Part shown: positions 1-11,195 of the stretch, piece by piece
Layout: the number at the start of each line of letters is the position of its first letter
How positions within the stretch are numbered: the stretch's first letter is position 1
Assembly (NCBI RefSeq): GCF_039727615.1
Contig: NZ_CP152474.1
Location: 4,154,001-4,218,000, forward strand
Source: Leclercia sp. S52
GTDB lineage: Bacteria > Pseudomonadota > Gammaproteobacteria > Enterobacterales > Enterobacteriaceae
DNA: 64,000 bases
Direction of reading: 5' to 3'
Position numbers and translations under genes: made by a program
Notes under the pieces: model-generated
The model's input: the letters and a program-made list of their open reading frames with translations, nothing else
What the model was told of the DNA's origin: nothing
Databases searched by the model: none

Positions 1-136
1 TGGTATCGCCCAGCGAAAAGCGGGAGCTGCCCGCCGGAAATTGCGTATCCACCGCCGCCAACAGGGTGTTCAGGGCCGCCACCAGATCCTGGCGGGATGA
101 CAACGGATTTGATTTTTCTTTGTTTGCCGCGCACAT
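1..136 (-). CDS. DUF2264 family protein, N-terminal fragment (partial)
   Basis: The reverse strand opens with ATG at 136 and reads without a stop to the window edge (45 codons). The start MCAANKEKSNPLSSRQDLV, followed about 30 residues later by a glycine/serine turn and LGDT, resembles the N-terminus of DUF2264 proteins, a family linked by fold and context to polysaccharide or glycoside metabolism. It is divergent from the AraC-type gene at 303, a common arrangement for a sugar-utilisation gene and its regulator. Only the first tenth or less of the protein is visible, so the family call rests on the start alone. Confidence 0.5.
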   Translation of the reverse strand, partial: MCAANKEKSNPLSSRQDLVAALNTLLAAVDTQFPAGSSRFSLGDT

Positions 137-302
137 AGGCTGGTCCTCGTAATCAACTGCGGCAAAGAATAGTTAATCAGCGAGGGGCAGAAATGTTACC
201 CGGGTCACAGGAGTGAGAGATGAATAAACCCGCAGTTGATGAAATTTAAAAAGGTGGTTTATAAAGAGGCAGGAAAAGGGAAAAGTTGAGTTTTATTGCA
301 CT

Positions 303-1142
303 ATGCGCGAGACACCCACGGCGGAACGCCTTGAGCTGATTACCCTGAACGACGCCATCGTGTCGTTCAGTCGCCTGTTCGCCAACACCGTGCGCTACCA
401 TCACTGGCACCAGTGTCTGGAAATTCTCTATGTCGAAGAAGGGTTTGGCGTGGCGATTGTCGATAATCGTCACTACACCATGCGCCCGGGCCGGCTGTTT
501 TTCTTTCCACCTTTTACCCTGCACAAGGTGATGGTCGATCCCCAGGCCGAAGCGAACTATCGCCGCACTATTATTCATCTCGATCAGCATGCGGTCCTGA
601 AGGCGCTGCGCGACTTTCCCCAGACCCAGCAGCGGCTGCAGAAGCTGTCCCGGCGCGGGGGCGAAGCCTGGGTGGCGGATATGGCGCACTGCCACAGCCA
701 TCTCGATCATCTGTTCAGCTGTTACCCGCCGCCGATGAACAGCGAGCGCGTCGCCAGCCTGCTGATCGGCCTGTTTGCCATGCTGCCGCACGATGACGAA
801 GGCCAGCCCGGTAACAGTCAGGGCATCGCCAGCCAGGTGATGTTCTGGCTGGACGAGCATTATCAGAATAAATTCAGCCTGGATGCGCTGGCAGACGAGC
901 TGGGGAAGTCCCGCAGCTACGTGTCACGGAAATTCCATGCCGAAACGGGGGAGAAAATTCACGATTACCTGAATACCTTACGCCTGCGGAAGGCCTGCGA
1001 AAGTTTGCTGCACTCGGAGGCGAGCGTGCGGGAGATCGCCGCGCGGGTGGGGTTTTCGGATGTGACGTATTTTATTAGCGCATTTAAAAAGGGCATCGGA
1101 GAGACGCCCTTGCAGTACCGGAAAAATCATCGTGCGGCCTGA
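303..1142 (+). CDS. AraC family transcriptional regulator with cupin-like sensor domain
   Basis: 279 aa. The N-terminal half (about residues 10-110) has the histidine-rich beta-strand look of an AraC cupin sensor (HHWHQCLEILYVEEG, then RPGRLFFFPPFTLHKV). The C-terminal 100 residues carry two helix-turn-helix units: LDALADELGKSRSYVSRKF and the second unit with the AraC signature around VREIAARVGFSDVTYFISAFKK, ending GETPLQYRK. It probably senses a small ligand, likely a sugar, and regulates the divergent DUF2264 gene at the left edge; that target is inferred from position only. There is no adjacent kinase or transporter in view to name the ligand. Confidence 0.85.
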   Translation: MRETPTAERLELITLNDAIVSFSRLFANTVRYHHWHQCLEILYVEEGFGVAIVDNRHYTMRPGRLFFFPPFTLHKVMVDPQAEANYRRTIIHLDQHAVLKALRDFPQTQQRLQKLSRRGGEAWVADMAHCHSHLDHLFSCYPPPMNSERVASLLIGLFAMLPHDDEGQPGNSQGIASQVMFWLDEHYQNKFSLDALADELGKSRSYVSRKFHAETGEKIHDYLNTLRLRKACESLLHSEASVREIAARVGFSDVTYFISAFKKGIGETPLQYRKNHRAA

Positions 1143-1147
1143 GGGAG

Positions 1148-1238
1148 TGCCGGGTGGCGGCTACGCCTTACCCGGCCTACAAAAACCGTAGGCCCGTGCA
1201 AGCGAAGCGCCGCCGGGCAAATAGCCGCCGCCCGGCAA
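1148..1238. repeat. REP/BIME-type palindromic repeat
   Basis: About 90 bp between the AraC-type gene and the end of parE, which converge. It has GCCGGGTGGCGGCTACGCC and related GCCGGGC, CCCGGCC and GTAGGCC blocks in opposing orientations, the pattern of enterobacterial REP units combined as a BIME. A related block is at 38868-38932. Such elements often sit at the 3' ends of operons. Confidence 0.75.
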
Positions 1239-1242
1239 TGCA

Positions 1243-3138
<1,896 letters not shown>

Positions 3139-3163
3139 TTAAACTAGCAATTCGCAGCGATTG

Positions 3164-3745
3164 TCAGAGGCTGTGCAGACCAAGAAAGTCGACAATCTGG
3201 GTGAAATGATCCTCAAAGCCCGTGAAGGCATGATTACCGCCCTCTTCTATAGTCTGGCGGCAGGAGGCGTAGTACGCCACCGCCTGGCGGTAATCCAGCA
3301 CTTCATCACCCGTCTGTTGCAGCAGCCAGATAAGATCTGGCGCTTCCAGCGGGTCAATCTGCATAACTTTGAGGTCGTAAATATGGCGTGACTCTAGCAC
3401 ATATTGCTGTCCGGTGTAGGGGTTCTCGTTGTGCCCCAGATAGCCCACCAGCAGCTCAAAAGGCCGCACCGCCGGGTTGACTACCACCGCAGGCACCATA
3501 AAGCACTGGGACAGCCAGGTGGCGTAGTAGCCGCCAAGGGATGACCCCACCACACCAAAGGGCTCACCGCCGTGGGCCATGACAATCGTCTCCAGCATTT
3601 CGGCGGCCTCGGCCGGGTACGGCGGCAGCTGCGGGACAATCATCTCGACGTCCGGATGATGGACTTCCAGCCACTGTCGAAACAGCGTCGCTTTTGCTGA
3701 GCGCGGGGAACTGTTGAACCCGTGCAGATAGAGGAGCGCAGACAT
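3164..3745 (-). CDS. yqiA: YqiA esterase, alpha/beta hydrolase
   Basis: 193 aa, the E. coli length. Small cytoplasmic alpha/beta hydrolase known to hydrolyse acyl-CoA and short-chain esters in vitro. The oxyanion region YLHGFNSS is at the N-terminus, the nucleophile elbow GSSLGGYYA at about 66-74, and the catalytic His is probably in GGNHAF near the C-terminus. Its start overlaps the cpdA stop, so the two are likely translationally coupled within the nudF-yqiB-cpdA-yqiA-parE cluster. Confidence 0.95.
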   Translation of the reverse strand: MSALLYLHGFNSSPRSAKATLFRQWLEVHHPDVEMIVPQLPPYPAEAAEMLETIVMAHGGEPFGVVGSSLGGYYATWLSQCFMVPAVVVNPAVRPFELLVGYLGHNENPYTGQQYVLESRHIYDLKVMQIDPLEAPDLIWLLQQTGDEVLDYRQAVAYYASCRQTIEEGGNHAFTGFEDHFTQIVDFLGLHSL

Positions 3746-4572
3746 CAGTAGCCTTCTGACGCAGTGTCCGGGCGGAACTGCGAGCTTTGCAGGCGGCAGA
3801 CTTCGGTCGTCACCGAGCCGTCGGCATGCAGATCCAGCCAGCGCCAGCCTGGGGCAATGGTGTCTAAGGTGAAGTTCGCACAGTGCGGTTTGAACTGCAC
3901 GCAGGTGGACGGCGTAGCCAGCAGGCGACGCCCGTTCCAGTCGAGATCCAGCTCCTGGTGAATATGGCCGCAGAGCAGGTTATTGACCCGCGGGAATTTT
4001 ATCAGCACCTGATCGAGAGCAGCTGAGTTGCGCAGGCTGTGCTGATCGAGCCAGCTGCATCCTGCCGGCAGCGGATGATGATGCAATAAAAGCAGGGTGT
4101 GGCGCTCGGGATCGGCCGCCAGCTTTGCTTCGAGCCACTCCAGCTGAAACTCGCTCAGCTCGCCGTGCGGCACGCCGAAGACCTGGCTGTCGAGCAGCAG
4201 GATTTGCCAGTTATCGCCCGAATGGACCCGCTTCGCAGGGGAGATCCCCGCATCCTGAAGCGCGCTGTACATCGAAGGTTGAAAATCGTGATTACCGGGT
4301 AACCAGACGCAGGGCGCGTTAAAGCTCGCGATACCTTCAGCAAAATGCTGATAAGCCGCGGAGGTTTGATCCTGCGCCAAATCGCCCGTGGCGACAATCA
4401 GATCGCATTCGCGCTTCTGGGCATGAATGGCTTCCAGAACAGCCTGATAACTCTCCCAGGTATTCACACCCAACAGGGTTTCATGCTTTTTGGCAAACAG
4501 GTGAGTATCAGTAATTTGCAATACCCTGACTGGCGCCCCACCAGCAACAGTCAGGTTCAACAGGCTTTCCAA
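3745..4572 (-). CDS. cpdA: 3',5'-cyclic-AMP phosphodiesterase CpdA
   Basis: 275 aa. Class III phosphodiesterase that hydrolyses cAMP to AMP and so lowers CRP activity. All metallophosphoesterase blocks are visible: the D-x-H motif TDTHLF, GDLAQD, GNHD, the HHHPLP histidines and CGHIHQE, together forming the two-metal site. It overlaps yqiA and follows yqiB by 27 bp, in the E. coli order. The start at 4572 gives MESLLNLTV, like the family. Confidence 0.97.
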   Translation of the reverse strand: MESLLNLTVAGGAPVRVLQITDTHLFAKKHETLLGVNTWESYQAVLEAIHAQKRECDLIVATGDLAQDQTSAAYQHFAEGIASFNAPCVWLPGNHDFQPSMYSALQDAGISPAKRVHSGDNWQILLLDSQVFGVPHGELSEFQLEWLEAKLAADPERHTLLLLHHHPLPAGCSWLDQHSLRNSAALDQVLIKFPRVNNLLCGHIHQELDLDWNGRRLLATPSTCVQFKPHCANFTLDTIAPGWRWLDLHADGSVTTEVCRLQSSQFRPDTASEGY

Positions 4573-4599
4573 ATGGTGTCCTTAGGTAGGTTTACGACG

Positions 4600-5022
4600 C
4601 TAACAAACCGGAATCGCCATTGCTCCATGTGCTAAACAATATCTTAGCCAGTCGGCTAAAAACTGGTTAATTTGATGCTTTTCGTCGCGTTGATGCAACT
4701 TTTTATTTGGATAATCATATCGCGCTTTGAAGCGGAAGATCTGCTGGCTTGAACACACTTCAGCGACCATCGCGTCATGGTAGAGCCGCACCGTCATTGA
4801 CGGCAGGCTCCAGTAGCTGATGGACGGTGCGGTTTGCTCAATTTCCACCAGCGTAGTGTAACGGGTTGATTCAACAATAGTTAACCGATACTGCGCGTTG
4901 CTCACCTGATAGCTCACTGTTTCACCGGCCACGTCGTTACGCGGCAGTAGTCGGCGTAATTGTGCGAAATTGGTCTCGCACAGACGCATCATTTCAGGGA
5001 AGTCAGGTGTATAACGCTTCAT
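4600..5022 (-). CDS. yqiB: DUF1249 family protein YqiB
   Basis: 140 aa. The start [19 protein letters not shown] at 5022 matches E. coli YqiB and overlaps the nudF stop as ATGA. A longer reading to 5118 would lie wholly inside nudF and lacks a ribosome site, so I rejected it. The protein is almost identical to E. coli YqiB across its length (for example [18 protein letters not shown]). Its function is unknown; conservation inside the nudF-cpdA cluster is the only hint. Confidence 0.95.
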   Translation of the reverse strand: MKRYTPDFPEMMRLCETNFAQLRRLLPRNDVAGETVSYQVSNAQYRLTIVESTRYTTLVEIEQTAPSISYWSLPSMTVRLYHDAMVAEVCSSQQIFRFKARYDYPNKKLHQRDEKHQINQFLADWLRYCLAHGAMAIPVC

Positions 5023-5651
5023 TTTTTCCACTCGTTTCTTAAGTCCTGATAATGCAGCTGGAGCCATTGCAAAGCGATGACAGAAGCCGCGTTGTCGATT
5101 TTCCCCTCTTTTACCCATTGATAAGCCTGCTCCCGACTTACCACATGAACACGAATGTCTTCGTTTTCATCAACCAGACCGTGAATCCCTTGCGCGGTCG
5201 TGGCGTCCACTTCGCCAACCATAACTGAGAGGCGCTCGCTGGTGCCGCCAGGGCTTGCCAGATAGCTGGTGATCGGTTTTGTCCGACCCACTTCCAGACC
5301 GGCCTCTTCCATCGCCTCGCGGCGGGCGACATCTTCCGGCGTCTCGCCCTCTTCGATCATCCCGGCCACCATCTCCAGTAGCCACGGGCTTTCGCTGGTA
5401 TCCAGCGCGGCAATGCGAATCTGCTCTATCAGTACCACTTCGTCACGCACTGGGTCAAAGGGTAGCAAGACTGCGGCATGCCCGCGCTCAAAAATTTCGC
5501 GCTTCACTTCGCCACTCATTTCACCGTTAAACAAACGATGGCGAAAACGGTATAATTCCAGTGAAAAAAATCCGCTGTAGAGCGTTTCTCGTGCAATAAT
5601 TTCTACATCGTTTTTTGTGAAAGTCACTGGCAACTTTTCTGGTTTATCCAT
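5019..5651 (-). CDS. nudF: ADP-ribose pyrophosphatase (Nudix hydrolase)
   Basis: 210 aa. Cleaves ADP-ribose, and other ADP-sugars, to AMP and a sugar phosphate. The Nudix box G-x5-E-x7-REAMEEAG is complete around residues 97-119 ([18 protein letters not shown]). It is the first gene of the leftward cluster and diverges from tolC, with about 200 bp of shared promoter region between. The 4-bp overlap with yqiB suggests coupling. Confidence 0.97.
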   Translation of the reverse strand: MDKPEKLPVTFTKNDVEIIARETLYSGFFSLELYRFRHRLFNGEMSGEVKREIFERGHAAVLLPFDPVRDEVVLIEQIRIAALDTSESPWLLEMVAGMIEEGETPEDVARREAMEEAGLEVGRTKPITSYLASPGGTSERLSVMVGEVDATTAQGIHGLVDENEDIRVHVVSREQAYQWVKEGKIDNAASVIALQWLQLHYQDLRNEWKK

Positions 5652-5751
5652 GTTTGCATCCTGGTATAAATGGTGGCGTTAAGGTGAAATTCAATTCTGC
5701 TAAACTGCGGTTTCTACTACAGTATGGTAAATTGGTGCAAGTTACTGCCGC

Positions 5752-5797
5752 ATGGCACGGAACGCCAACCTTTTGCAGTGGCGAAGTCTGCTAGAAT
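5752..5797 (+). promoter_or_regulatory. tolC promoter: mar/sox/rob box and -10 element
   Basis: ATGGCACGGAACGCCAACCT at 5752-5771 fits the marbox consensus AYnGCACnnWnnRYYAAAY with one mismatch and is nearly the sequence of the E. coli tolC marbox. TAGAAT at 5792-5797 serves as the -10, about 60 bp before the tolC start. MarA, SoxS or Rob binding here would raise TolC during antibiotic or redox stress, as is known in E. coli. Confidence 0.75.
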
Positions 5798-5855
5798 CGG
5801 TAGATATTTTTTTAATTAGATCAGCGCTAACTAAGCTTCACAACAAGGAAAGCAA

Positions 5856-7277
5856 ATGAAGAAATTGCTCCCCATCCTCATCGGCCTGAGCCTGACGGGT
5901 TTCAGCGCGTTGAGTCAGGCAGAGGACCTGATACAGGTTTATAAGCAGGCACGTCTGAGCAACCCGGAACTGCGTAAATCCGCTGCCGATCGTGATGCTG
6001 CATTTGAAAAAATTAATGAAGCACGCAGCCCATTATTACCACAGCTGGGTTTGGGTGCCGACTATACCTATAACAACGGTTACCGTGATGCGAACGGCGT
6101 CGACTCCAACGTCACCAGCGGTTCACTTCAGTTAACCCAGACGCTGTTTGATATGTCTAAATGGCGTAACCTGAGCCTGCAGGAGAAATCTGCCGGTATT
6201 CAGGATGTCACCTATCAGACCGACCAGCAGACGCTGATCCTCAATACCGCAACCGCCTACTTCAGAGTGCTGAGCGCGATCGATTCGCTCTCCTACATTG
6301 AAGCACAGAAACAGGCTATCTATCGCCAGCTCGATCAGACTACCCAACGCTTCAACGTAGGCCTGGTCGCGATCACCGACGTGCAGAACGCCCGTTCACA
6401 ATACGATAACGTGCTGGCGAACGAAGTGACCGCGCGTAACGACCTGGATAACTCCGTTGAGCAGCTGCGTCAGGTCACCGGTAATTACTACCCGCAACTG
6501 GCCTCGCTGAACGTTGATCACTTCAAAGCCGATAAGCCGCAGGCGGTGAATGCCCTGCTGAAAGAAGCTGAAAACCGTAACCTCAGCCTGTTGCAGGCCC
6601 GCCTGAGCCAGGATCTGGCCCGCGAGCAAATTCGTCTGGCGCAGGACGGCCATCTGCCAACCCTGAGCCTGAGCGCTTCCAGCGGTATTTCTAATACCAG
6701 CTACAGCGGTTCCCGGACCAGCGGTGCCCAGTACAACGACAGCGACGTTGGCCAGAATAAAATCGGCCTGAACTTCTCCCTGCCAATTTATCAGGGCGGC
6801 CAGGTCAATTCACAGGTCAAACAGGCGCAGTACAACTTTGTCGGTGCCAGCGAGCAGCTTGAAAGCGCGCACCGCAGCGTTGTGCAGACCGTGCGTTCTT
6901 CCTTCAACAACGTGAACGCCTCTGTCAGCAGCATTAACGCCTACAAACAGGCCGTGGTTTCTGCCCAGAGTTCACTGGATGCGTCAGAAGCCGGTTACGC
7001 GGTCGGGACCCGTACCATCGTTGACGTGCTGGACGCGACTACCACGCTGTATAACGCCAAACAACAGCTCTCCAACGCCCGTTATAACTACCTGATTAAC
7101 CAGCTGAACATCAAGCAAGCGCTGGGTACGTTGAACGAGCAGGATCTGGTTGCGCTGAACGGTTCATTAGGTAAGCCAATCTCCACCACGCCTGAATCCG
7201 TAGCGCCGGAAAACCCACAGCAGGACGCTTCTGCTGACGGTTTGACCCCTGCTACCGCACGCACCACCAGCAACTGA
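5856..7277 (+). CDS. tolC: outer membrane efflux channel TolC
   Basis: 473 aa, somewhat shorter than E. coli TolC (493) at the C-terminus. The trimeric channel-tunnel links AcrAB-type pumps and type I secretion to the outside. A signal peptide ends at ALSQA (about residue 22), followed by EDLIQVYKQARLSNPEL. Two tandem OEP repeats contain the paired GLVAITDVQNARSQYD and AVGTRTIVDVLDATTTLYN motifs of the periplasmic helices. RBS AAGGAAAGC precedes the ATG. ygiB and ygiC follow. Confidence 0.98.
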   Translation: MKKLLPILIGLSLTGFSALSQAEDLIQVYKQARLSNPELRKSAADRDAAFEKINEARSPLLPQLGLGADYTYNNGYRDANGVDSNVTSGSLQLTQTLFDMSKWRNLSLQEKSAGIQDVTYQTDQQTLILNTATAYFRVLSAIDSLSYIEAQKQAIYRQLDQTTQRFNVGLVAITDVQNARSQYDNVLANEVTARNDLDNSVEQLRQVTGNYYPQLASLNVDHFKADKPQAVNALLKEAENRNLSLLQARLSQDLAREQIRLAQDGHLPTLSLSASSGISNTSYSGSRTSGAQYNDSDVGQNKIGLNFSLPIYQGGQVNSQVKQAQYNFVGASEQLESAHRSVVQTVRSSFNNVNASVSSINAYKQAVVSAQSSLDASEAGYAVGTRTIVDVLDATTTLYNAKQQLSNARYNYLINQLNIKQALGTLNEQDLVALNGSLGKPISTTPESVAPENPQQDASADGLTPATARTTSN

Positions 7278-7283
7278 TGCTGC

Positions 7284-7312
7284 TACCCGGTCTGGGTTCA
7301 CCAGGCCGGGTA
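7284..7312. terminator. stem-loop after tolC
   Basis: ACCCGGTCTGG and CCAGGCCGGGT can pair across a GTTCA loop just after the tolC stop. No T-tract follows, so it may be an attenuator or an mRNA 3' end stabiliser rather than a strong terminator; ygiB begins 140 bp later. Confidence 0.5.
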
Positions 7313-7451
7313 AATCCCCCCAGTCCGACAAAAATACGTAAGCCAACGTAAAGATCCCCCTGTTTGACGCCGATAGCTTCAATTTCCACCACTCATCCTC
7401 TATTCTGAGCGTTATTTTCTGTGTTTTACCACTGGGTCCTGGAAGACAATT

Positions 7452-8126
7452 ATGAAACGGACAAAATCCATTAATCACGCCTCGTTCCGCAAAAGCTGGA
7501 ACGCGCGTCATTTCACTCCTGTCGCCCTGGCGCTGAGCGCCGCGTTTATGCTGGCGGGCTGTGAAAAAACCGACGAAACGGTTTCGCTCTATCAGAATGC
7601 CGATGACTGTGCGGCCGCTACCGGCAAAAGCGCGGAGTGTACCACCTCGTACAACAACGCCCTGAAGGAAGCGGAACGTACCGCGCCGAAATACGCCAGC
7701 CGTGAAGACTGCGTGGCCGAGTTCGGCGAAGGCCAGTGCCAGCAGGCTCCGGCCCCGGCTCAGGCAGGCACCGCGCCAGCAGAAAACCAGGCGCAGGCAC
7801 AGTCCAGCGGGAGCTTCTGGATGCCGCTGATGGCGGGTTACATGATGGGCCGTCTGATGAGCGGCGGCGCGGGCTATCAACAGCAGCCGCTGTTCAGCTC
7901 GAAAAACCCGGCCAGCCCGGCTTATGGTCAGTACACCGATGCCAGCGGCAAAGGTTATGGTGCCGCCCAGCCAGGCCGCACTATGAACGTCCCTAAAACC
8001 GCCATGGCGCCAAAACCGGCCACCACCAGCACCGTTACCCGCGGCGGCTTCGGTGATTCTGTTGCCAAACAGAACACCATGCAGCGTAGCGCGGCCGGCA
8101 CCTCAACACGCTCTATGGGCGGCTGA
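7452..8126 (+). CDS. ygiB: DUF1190 family lipoprotein-like protein YgiB
   Basis: 224 aa, like E. coli YgiB. The N-terminal region has a hydrophobic stretch ending in LAGC (about residue 38), a possible lipobox, behind an unusually long charged leader. Paired cysteines in [14 protein letters not shown] and [12 protein letters not shown] are typical of DUF1190, and the C-terminus is low-complexity and rich in Gly, Ser and Thr. It is followed 2 bp later by ygiC, so the two form an operon downstream of tolC. Function unknown; the genes are part of the marRAB/soxS-linked tolC locus in E. coli. Confidence 0.93.
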   Translation: MKRTKSINHASFRKSWNARHFTPVALALSAAFMLAGCEKTDETVSLYQNADDCAAATGKSAECTTSYNNALKEAERTAPKYASREDCVAEFGEGQCQQAPAPAQAGTAPAENQAQAQSSGSFWMPLMAGYMMGRLMSGGAGYQQQPLFSSKNPASPAYGQYTDASGKGYGAAQPGRTMNVPKTAMAPKPATTSTVTRGGFGDSVAKQNTMQRSAAGTSTRSMGG

Positions 8127-8128
8127 TA

Positions 8129-9289
8129 ATGGAACGAGTCAGTATTGTTGAGCGCCCGGACTGGCGCGAGAAAGCCACCGAATATGGTTTCAATTTTCAC
8201 ACCATGTATGGCGAGCCGTACTGGTGTGAAGATGCCTATTACAAACTGACCCTCGCCCAGGTTGAAAAGCTGGAGGCGGTCACGGCAGAGCTGCATCAGA
8301 TGTGCCTGAAGGTGGTGGAAAAGGTCATTGCCAGCGATGAGCTACTGACCAAATTCCGCATTCCGAAGCACACCTGGGGCTTTGTGCGTCAGTCATGGGC
8401 GACCCATCAGCCGTCGCTCTATTCGCGCCTCGACCTGGCGTGGGATGGTACCGGCGAGCCGAAGCTGCTTGAGAACAACGCCGATACGCCAACCTCGCTG
8501 TATGAAGCGGCTTTCTTCCAGTGGATCTGGCTGGAAGATCAGCAGAACGCGGGTCATCTGCCGGAAGGCAGCGACCAGTTCAACAGCCTGCAGGAAAAGC
8601 TGATTGAGCGTTTCGCTGAGCTGCGCGAGCAGCACGGCTTTCACCTGCTGCACTTTGCCTGCTGTCGTGACACGGTCGAAGATCGCGGCACCGTGCAGTA
8701 TCTGCAGGATTGCGCCGCCGAGGCAGAAGTCGCCACTGAATTCCTCTATATAGAAGATATCGGGCTGGGTGAAAGAGGCCAGTTCACCGATCTGCAGGAT
8801 CAGGTGATCAGCAACCTGTTCAAGCTCTATCCGTGGGAATACATGCTGCGCGAAGTGTTCTCCACCAAGCTGGAAGATGCGGGCGTGCGCTGGCTGGAGC
8901 CAGCATGGAAGAGCATTATCTCCAACAAAGCCCTGCTGCCATTGCTGTGGGAGATGTTCCCGGACCATCCGAATCTGCTGCCGGCGTACTTCGCGGAAGA
9001 TGACTATCCGCAGATGGATAAGTACGTCAAAAAGCCGATTTTCTCCCGCGAGGGTGCCAACGTGTCGATTATCGAAAACGGTAACACCGTGGAAGCGGTT
9101 GAAGGCCCGTATGGCGAAGAAGGGATGATCGTCCAGCAGTTCTGTCAGCTACCGAAGTATGGCGACAGCTATATGCTGATCGGCAGCTGGCTGATCAACG
9201 ATCAGCCTGCCGGGATTGGTATTCGTGAAGATCGGGCGCTGATCACCCAGGATCTGTCCCGCTTCTATCCGCATATTTTTGTGGAGTGA
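8129..9289 (+). CDS. ygiC: ATP-grasp peptide ligase-like protein YgiC
   Basis: 386 aa, the E. coli length. Homologous to the synthetase domain of glutathionylspermidine synthase. The pre-ATP-grasp substrate region and the ATP-grasp core can be followed ([21 protein letters not shown] at about 100-120; [13 protein letters not shown] at about 308-320). It lacks the amidase domain of the bifunctional enzyme. The substrate is unknown. It is translated right after ygiB. Confidence 0.93.
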   Translation: MERVSIVERPDWREKATEYGFNFHTMYGEPYWCEDAYYKLTLAQVEKLEAVTAELHQMCLKVVEKVIASDELLTKFRIPKHTWGFVRQSWATHQPSLYSRLDLAWDGTGEPKLLENNADTPTSLYEAAFFQWIWLEDQQNAGHLPEGSDQFNSLQEKLIERFAELREQHGFHLLHFACCRDTVEDRGTVQYLQDCAAEAEVATEFLYIEDIGLGERGQFTDLQDQVISNLFKLYPWEYMLREVFSTKLEDAGVRWLEPAWKSIISNKALLPLLWEMFPDHPNLLPAYFAEDDYPQMDKYVKKPIFSREGANVSIIENGNTVEAVEGPYGEEGMIVQQFCQLPKYGDSYMLIGSWLINDQPAGIGIREDRALITQDLSRFYPHIFVE

Positions 9290-9313
9290 CATGTGGTGCC
9301 GGATTGTGCGGCC

Positions 9314-9360
9314 TGATGCCCTCACCCCGGCCCTCTCCCACAGGGAGAGGGTGCAAACAC
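9314..9360. repeat. dispersed palindromic repeat, copy 1
   Basis: TGATGCCCTCACCCCGGCCC followed by CTCCCACAGGGAGAGGGTG. The CCCTCTCCC/GGGAGAGGG halves form a hairpin. The same unit recurs at 12583-12626 and 38939-38985, in all three cases between convergent genes. Confidence 0.8.
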
Positions 9361-9361
9361 T

Positions 9362-9389
9362 AAAAACGGTAACAGGAGTTACCGTTTTG
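9362..9389. terminator. bidirectional terminator between ygiC and ygiD
   Basis: AAAACGGTAAC and GTTACCGTTTT flank a short AGGA loop, with A and T runs on either side, so it can act on both convergent transcripts. Confidence 0.8.
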
Positions 9390-9392
9390 CCT

Positions 9393-10184
9393 TTATTCCC
9401 CCACCTGCACCGACAGCATACTCAAACTGCCCATCTCGATGCCATCCACCGGCGTGGTAATCGGTTCCTGGCCGTCCCACACGCCCAGGACATACAGCAG
9501 CGGCAGGAAGTGTTCCGCCGTCGGGTTCGAGAGCGAGCCGCCATCGTGCGCCAGATAATTCACCAGCGGATGCTCCTCTGCCGGCCCCTGCCAGCTGAGG
9601 TTCATTTTCACGTAATCATTAAATGACGTGGCCCATGGATAAGGCGTATTTTCCCCGTGCCAGCGGGCGGTACGCAGGTTATGCACCACGTTGCCGCTGG
9701 CCACCAGCATAATGCCTTCATCACGCAGAGAGGCGAGCTTACGGCCCATCTCCAGGTGCCAGGCCGCCGGCTTGGTGCTGTCGATGCTGAGCTGCACCAT
9801 CGGGATATCGGCATTCGGGTACATCTTGATCAGCACGCCCCAGGAGCCATGGTCAAAGCCCCACGCCTCTTTATCCAGGGTGACAGGGATCGGTGCCAGC
9901 AGATCCACCAGCTGCTGCGCCAGCGCCGGGGAGCCCGGTGCCGGATAGTGCGTGTCGTACAGCGCCTGCGGGAAACCGCCAAAATCATGAATGGTTTTAG
10001 GTGCTTCCATGGCGGTAACGCCGGTGCCACGGGTAAACCAGTGTGCGGAGATCACCACGATAGCCTTCGGACGCGGCAACGTCTCGCCCAGATGTCGCCA
10101 GGCGCGGGTGTAGACGTTATCTTCCAGCACATTCATTGGGCTACCGTGACCCAAAAACAGCGCTGGCATACGAGAAGAAGTCAT
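9393..10184 (-). CDS. ygiD: 4,5-DOPA-extradiol-dioxygenase YgiD
   Basis: 263 aa. LigB-type ring-cleaving dioxygenase; the E. coli enzyme opens the ring of L-DOPA. Putative metal and catalytic histidines are in FLGHGSPMN, SAHWFTRGTG, the GFDHGSWG motif and NVVHNLR. I chose ATG at 10184 (MTSSRMPALF) because TAAGGAT lies 7 bp upstream and it matches the family; an in-frame TTG at 10202 has no ribosome site. Convergent with ygiC across a shared terminator. Confidence 0.95.
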   Translation of the reverse strand: MTSSRMPALFLGHGSPMNVLEDNVYTRAWRHLGETLPRPKAIVVISAHWFTRGTGVTAMEAPKTIHDFGGFPQALYDTHYPAPGSPALAQQLVDLLAPIPVTLDKEAWGFDHGSWGVLIKMYPNADIPMVQLSIDSTKPAAWHLEMGRKLASLRDEGIMLVASGNVVHNLRTARWHGENTPYPWATSFNDYVKMNLSWQGPAEEHPLVNYLAHDGGSLSNPTAEHFLPLLYVLGVWDGQEPITTPVDGIEMGSLSMLSVQVGE

Positions 10185-10347
10185 GATGATATCCTTACAC
10201 AAGGTGTCGATTTGATAGCTTTACCTTACCCGTTATCCGGATAAGATGAACTCAGATAACCATGAAGAAGATCATCAGGAAATTTGAATGTAAGGGATCT
10301 GTAAAGGCAGCTGTACCCGCTCGCTTTGCGTGCGTTTAGCCTTTAAT

Positions 10348-10366
10348 ATGAATGAGAATCATTATC
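10348..10366. promoter_or_regulatory. putative Fur box upstream of zupT
   Basis: ATGAATGAGAATCATTATC matches 15 of 19 positions of the Fur consensus GATAATGATAATCATTATC. It lies 14 bp before the zupT start, close to the ribosome site AAGGAGAGG. See the separate finding. Confidence 0.6.
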
Positions 10367-10380
10367 ATAAGGAGAGGTGA

Positions 10381-11154
10381 ATGTCAGTTCCCCTGATTCT
10401 GACTATTCTTGCAGGCGCCGCCACCTTCATCGGCGCCATGCTCGGCGTACTGGGCCAGAAGCCCTCTAACCGCGTGCTGGCCTTTTCCCTCGGCTTTGCC
10501 GCCGGGATTATGCTGCTCATCTCCCTGATGGAGATGCTGCCTGCCGCCCTCGGCACGGAAGGCATGTCGCCGGTGCTCGGCTACGGGATGTTTGTCATTG
10601 GTCTGCTGGGCTACTTTGCGCTGGACAGAATGCTGCCCCACGCGCACCCGCAGGATCTGATGCAAAAAGGCAGCAAGCCGCTGCCCGGTAATCTGCGACG
10701 CACCGCGCTGCTGCTGACCCTGGGCATCAGCCTGCACAACTTCCCGGAAGGCGTCGCCACCTACGTGACCGCCAGCAATAATCTGGAGTTGGGTTTCGGT
10801 ATTGCGCTGGCGGTGGCGTTGCACAATATTCCTGAAGGGCTGGCGGTAGCGGGCCCGGTCTATGCGGCCACGGGATCCAAGCGTAAAGCGGTGTTCTGGG
10901 CGGGCATTTCCGGCATGGCGGAGATCCTCGGCGGGGTGCTGGCGTGGTTGATCCTCGGCAGCCTGATTTCGCCGGTGGTGATGGCGGCCATTATGGCGGC
11001 GGTGGTAGGGATTATGGTGGCGCTGTCGGTGGATGAGCTGATGCCGCTCGCCAAAGAGATCGACCCGAATAACAATCCCAGCTACGGCGTGCTGTGCGGA
11101 ATGTCGGTGATGGGGCTCAGTCTGGTGCTACTCCAGACGGCCGGAATAGGCTAA
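10381..11154 (+). CDS. zupT: zinc/metal transporter ZupT (ZIP family)
   Basis: 257 aa, the E. coli length. Inner membrane importer for Zn(II), with activity on Fe(II), Mn(II) and Co(II) in E. coli. Eight membrane segments are apparent. The two metal-site helices carry [10 protein letters not shown] (about 120-129) and [10 protein letters not shown] (about 147-156), the ZIP signature of the GufA subgroup. Start is ATG at 10381 behind a strong AAGGAGAGG site. A Fur-like dyad overlaps its leader. Confidence 0.97.
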   Translation: MSVPLILTILAGAATFIGAMLGVLGQKPSNRVLAFSLGFAAGIMLLISLMEMLPAALGTEGMSPVLGYGMFVIGLLGYFALDRMLPHAHPQDLMQKGSKPLPGNLRRTALLLTLGISLHNFPEGVATYVTASNNLELGFGIALAVALHNIPEGLAVAGPVYAATGSKRKAVFWAGISGMAEILGGVLAWLILGSLISPVVMAAIMAAVVGIMVALSVDELMPLAKEIDPNNNPSYGVLCGMSVMGLSLVLLQTAGIG

Positions 11155-11184
11155 AAAAAACGCCGGGATATCCCGGCGTTTTTT
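11153..11184. terminator. bidirectional terminator between zupT and ribB
   Basis: A perfect palindrome CGCCGGGATATCCCGGCG is flanked by eight A on the left and six T on the right, so it serves both convergent genes. Confidence 0.93.
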
Positions 11185-11195
11185 ATGCTGCGTTA

